A stretch of DNA of 64,000 nt from Mycolicibacterium sp. CBMA 247. Its GTDB lineage: Bacteria; Actinomycetota; Actinomycetes; Mycobacteriales; Mycobacteriaceae. Below, piece after piece: positions 61,237-64,000 of the stretch. A program made the translations under genes and the position numbers. Below the pieces are notes generated by a model. The model did not search any database and had not been told where the DNA came from. It saw only the letters and a list, made by a program, of their open reading frames with translations. The stretch lies in assembly GCF_009729095.1 (NCBI RefSeq), contig NZ_VTGX01000003.1, forward strand, positions 620,001 through 684,000. The letters run 5' to 3'. Each line of letters opens with the position of its first letter. Positions within the stretch are counted from its first letter, which is position 1.

Positions 61237-63486
61237 ATGACAGATGACCAATGGCAGCCCACCGCCTGCATCCTTTGCGAGTGCAACTGCGGCATCGTGG
61301 TGCAGACCGAAGGCCGGGCCATCACCAAGATCCGCGGCGACAAGGATCATCCGGCGTCGGCGGGCTACACCTGCAACAAGGCGCTGCGGCTGGACCACTA
61401 CCAGAGCAGCACCAACCGCCTGACCTCGCCACTGCGCCGCAGGCCGGACGGACGCTATGAGGAGATCGACTGGGACACCGCGATTTCCGAGATCGCCGCG
61501 GGGTTCCTGGCCATCAGGGACAGCCACGGCGGGGACAAGATCTTCTACTACGGAGGCGGCGGCCAGGGCAATCACCTCGGCGGCGCGTACAGCGGCGCGT
61601 TCCTAAAAGCCATCGGATCGCGATACCGGTCAAATGCCCTGGCACAGGAGAAGACCGGCGAGGCGTGGGTCGATGCGCACCTCTACGGCGGGCACACCCG
61701 CGGCGAGTTCGAACACGCCGAGGTGTCGGTGTTCGTGGGCAAGAACCCATGGATGTCACAGAGCTTCCCGCGCGCCCGGGTGGTGCTCAACGAGATTGCC
61801 AAGGATCCGGACCGCGCGATGATCGTGATCGACCCGGTGATCACCGACACCGCCAAACTCGCCGACTTCCACCTACGGGTGCGGCCGGGGACCGACGCCT
61901 GGTGTCTCGCGGCGATGGCAGCTGTTCTCGTGCAGGAAAACCTGTGCGACGAGGCGTTTCTGGCCGCACACGTCAACGGTGCCGAACCGGTTCGCGACGT
62001 GCTGCGTCAGGTGCCGATCGGCGATTACGCGCAGCGCTGCGGTGTCGACGAGACCCTGCTGCGCCGGGCGGTGCGCCGCATTGCCGCTGCCGACAGCGTG
62101 GCGGTGTTCGAGGACCTCGGCATCCAGCAGGCCCCCAACAGCACACTGTCCTCGTACCTCAACAAGATGCTGTGGATCCTCACCGGCAACTTCGCCAAAC
62201 GTGGTGGGCAGCACCTCCATTCATCGTTCGCCCCGCTGTTCGCCTCGGGCGGGGTGGGGCGCAGCCCGGTGACCGGCGCGCCGGTGATCGCCGGTCTGGT
62301 GCCGTCCAACGTGGTGCCGCAGGAGATCCTCACCGATCATCCCGACCGATTCCGGGCCATGATCGTCGAGAGCAGCAATCCGGCGCATTCGGTTGCTGAT
62401 TCGGCAGCCGTGCGGGCCGCGCTGGAATCGCTGGACCTGCTGGTGGTGATCGACGTCGCGATGACCGAAACGGCGCGGCTGGCCCACTATGTGCTGCCTG
62501 CGGCCAATCAGTTCGAGAAGCCCGAGGCGACGTTCTTCAATCTGGAATTCCCGCACAACAACTTCCACCTGCGTCACCCGTTGTTCGAACCTTTGGCCGG
62601 GACCCTGCCCGAACCGGAGATCTGGGCCCGCCTGGTCCGCGCGATCGGTGCGGTCGATGACGCTGAGCTGCAGCCGCTCCGGCGCGCGGCGCGCGAGGGG
62701 CTGGACGCGTACGCCGCGGCGTTTCTCGGGGCGGTGGGGGCAAACCCGGCGTTGGGCCGGGTGCTGCCGTATGTGCTCTACGAGACGTTGGGACCGGCGC
62801 TTCCGGACGGTTTGGCGGGAGCCGCGGCGCTGTGGGGCCTGGCCCAGAAGACGGCGATGACCTATCCCGACGCGGTGCGCCGCGCCGGCCACGCCGATGG
62901 CAACGCATTGTTCGAGGCCATCCTGGCCGGCCGGTCCGGGCTGACGTTCACCGCGCACGAATATCCAGACGATTTCGCCCTGATCAGCCATCCGGATCAC
63001 AAGATCGCGCTGGACATGCCTGAAATGCTCGACGCGGTAAGGGCATTGCCGACCATGCCGTCGGCGCTGACCACCGAGGAGTTCCCGATGGTGCTCTCCG
63101 CCGGCGAGCGGCGGGCCTACACCGCCAACGACATCTTCCGCGACCCCGGCTGGCGCAAGCGCGATACCGAGGGCGCCTTGCGGATCAGCGTCGATGATGC
63201 CGAGGCCATCGGACTGCTCGACGGTGACCGGGCCAGGATCACCACCGCGGCGGGAAGTGCGGAAGCAACCGTGGAGATCAGCGACGCGATGCTGCCGGGA
63301 CACATCTCGCTGCCCAACGGGTTCGGTCTCGACTACACCGACGGCGAGGGGCGGGCGATCGTGCCCGGAGTCGCCCCCAACGAGCTCACCTCGTCGCAGT
63401 GGCGCGACGAGTACGCGGGCACCCCGTGGCACAAGCACGTGCCCGCCCGAGTCGATCGGGTTCCGGTCGCAAGCGTGCCGGCCTGA
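61237..63486 (+). CDS. Molybdopterin oxidoreductase (formate dehydrogenase/nitrate reductase-like)
   Basis: 749 residues. [4Fe-4S] ligands C11-x2-C14-x3-C18 and C46. The bis-MGD fold continues to a C-terminal MopB-binding domain (LRISVDDAEAIGLLDGDRARI, LPNGFGLDYTDG). At the place where Cys, SeCys or Ser binds Mo, the text is NALAQEKTGEAW, with no sulfur residue. No partner subunits follow. Substrate unknown; probably a cytoplasmic oxidoreductase under the adjacent TetR. Confidence 0.85.
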   Translation: MTDDQWQPTACILCECNCGIVVQTEGRAITKIRGDKDHPASAGYTCNKALRLDHYQSSTNRLTSPLRRRPDGRYEEIDWDTAISEIAAGFLAIRDSHGGDKIFYYGGGGQGNHLGGAYSGAFLKAIGSRYRSNALAQEKTGEAWVDAHLYGGHTRGEFEHAEVSVFVGKNPWMSQSFPRARVVLNEIAKDPDRAMIVIDPVITDTAKLADFHLRVRPGTDAWCLAAMAAVLVQENLCDEAFLAAHVNGAEPVRDVLRQVPIGDYAQRCGVDETLLRRAVRRIAAADSVAVFEDLGIQQAPNSTLSSYLNKMLWILTGNFAKRGGQHLHSSFAPLFASGGVGRSPVTGAPVIAGLVPSNVVPQEILTDHPDRFRAMIVESSNPAHSVADSAAVRAALESLDLLVVIDVAMTETARLAHYVLPAANQFEKPEATFFNLEFPHNNFHLRHPLFEPLAGTLPEPEIWARLVRAIGAVDDAELQPLRRAAREGLDAYAAAFLGAVGANPALGRVLPYVLYETLGPALPDGLAGAAALWGLAQKTAMTYPDAVRRAGHADGNALFEAILAGRSGLTFTAHEYPDDFALISHPDHKIALDMPEMLDAVRALPTMPSALTTEEFPMVLSAGERRAYTANDIFRDPGWRKRDTEGALRISVDDAEAIGLLDGDRARITTAAGSAEATVEISDAMLPGHISLPNGFGLDYTDGEGRAIVPGVAPNELTSSQWRDEYAGTPWHKHVPARVDRVPVASVPA

Positions 63487-63511
63487 TCGGCGGCCGAGTT
63501 CCCTGGGATCT

Positions 63512-63979
63512 TCAGGGCAGGGGCGCCGGCGGCAGCGGATGGCCCGGGGCGGCGGGCACAGGTGCTGCCGATGGAATCCGCGCATCCGGCGAGATCGGTA
63601 CGTTCGGACCGGGAGCCTGATTCGGAACGGGCGTGTTCATGCCGCGTTGTGCGATCCCGAGTATCAGTGCTTCCTTGCCGCTGATCTCCTGGCTCTGCAC
63701 GGCATGCCACAGATCCTTGAGGTAGCTCAGGTTGGGGGTTTCATTGCCTTGTCCGGTGGGATCCATCGTCGATCCGGGCGGCAGGGCTTCGGGGCTCGCC
63801 AGGTGCGGGATCCCCGCAGGGGGCGGCGCCGCGGGATCTCCGGCTACGGCCTGAGCGATCGGTGCAGGTGCCGGCGCCGGCGCGGGTGGCACAACCGGGG
63901 AGCCCGGATCCGCAGCTGCCGCAGCGGCGACTGACAACGCGACGACAGGACCCGACGCGCAGCACGCCAGTACGGACAC
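63512..63979 (-). CDS. Secreted Pro/Ala-rich protein
   Basis: 155 residues: short hydrophobic signal-like start (VLACCASGPVVALSVAAAAAA), Pro/Ala-rich linker, then a helical segment (NLSYLKDLWHAVQSQEISGKEALILG) and a Pro-rich end. GTG behind GGAAGG; the frame stays open towards the window end, so a start beyond it cannot be excluded. Function unknown. Confidence 0.6.
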   Translation of the reverse strand: MSVLACCASGPVVALSVAAAAAADPGSPVVPPAPAPAPAPIAQAVAGDPAAPPPAGIPHLASPEALPPGSTMDPTGQGNETPNLSYLKDLWHAVQSQEISGKEALILGIAQRGMNTPVPNQAPGPNVPISPDARIPSAAPVPAAPGHPLPPAPLP

Positions 63980-64000
63980 GAACCTTCCGATGTCGACTCT

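Noticed and set aside
1..64000. CRISPR arrays, tRNA/rRNA genes, prophage or complete insertion sequences
   Set aside because: No regularly spaced direct repeats, no recognisable tRNA or rRNA text and no paired terminal repeats were seen; tRNAscan or Infernal would settle this.

Overview
The window looks like chromosome of a fast-growing mycobacterium (Mycolicibacterium type). It has high GC and many GTG starts. Mycobacterial hallmarks include PknK, an MmpS/MmpL pair, a fatty acyl-AMP ligase, RipD, Eis, DUF732 and DUF5078 secreted proteins, and a KstR-type operator. I saw no rRNA, tRNA, CRISPR array or intact mobile element.

Layout. 0-5 kb: pknK and a lower-GC DUF4239 membrane protein. 4.7-16 kb: a catabolic operon on the minus strand headed by a large STAND-ATPase/BTAD regulator. 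It runs aldehyde dehydrogenase, Zymomonas-type pyruvate decarboxylase, two-domain extradiol dioxygenase, FAH-family hydrolase, FAD aromatic hydroxylase, a shortened YWTD-type protein and an AhpD/CMD-like protein. 16-22 kb: an IS110 scrap, a FAAL, an ArsR/SRPBCC pair divergent from a DUF899 gene, an acyl-CoA synthetase, a P450 scrap and a NYN-domain gene. 22-26 kb: a URC-type uracil catabolism operon (URC1-like, URC4-like, uracil phosphoribosyltransferase) plus a CPBP protease. 26-34 kb: housekeeping and envelope genes (M48 protease, ripD, tenA, tpx, antibiotic-kinase homologue, menC, MOSC). 34-45 kb: envelope and secretion genes (SGNH hydrolase, acyltransferase-3, small secreted proteins, mmpS-mmpL, NlpC/P60). 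45-64 kb: yaaA, amidase, class I aldolase, cinA, eis, an exported GH2 glycosidase, a HAD hydrolase, a nitronate monooxygenase behind a KstR box, and a TetR regulator with a molybdopterin oxidoreductase.

Three themes stand out. First, there are perfect inverted repeats beside several regulators (two ArsR-type and one TetR). Second, mmpS-mmpL is preceded by a folded 5' leader and a 37-codon Cys/His-rich small ORF that overlaps mmpS by ATGA. Third, there are several gene scars: an in-frame internal deletion, C-terminal P450 and SDR scraps, an N-terminal TauD scrap, a frameshifted repeat gene and a transposase fragment. Together these suggest a chromosome with recurrent deletion between conserved blocks.

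All family assignments come from reading motifs by eye. No database search was possible.
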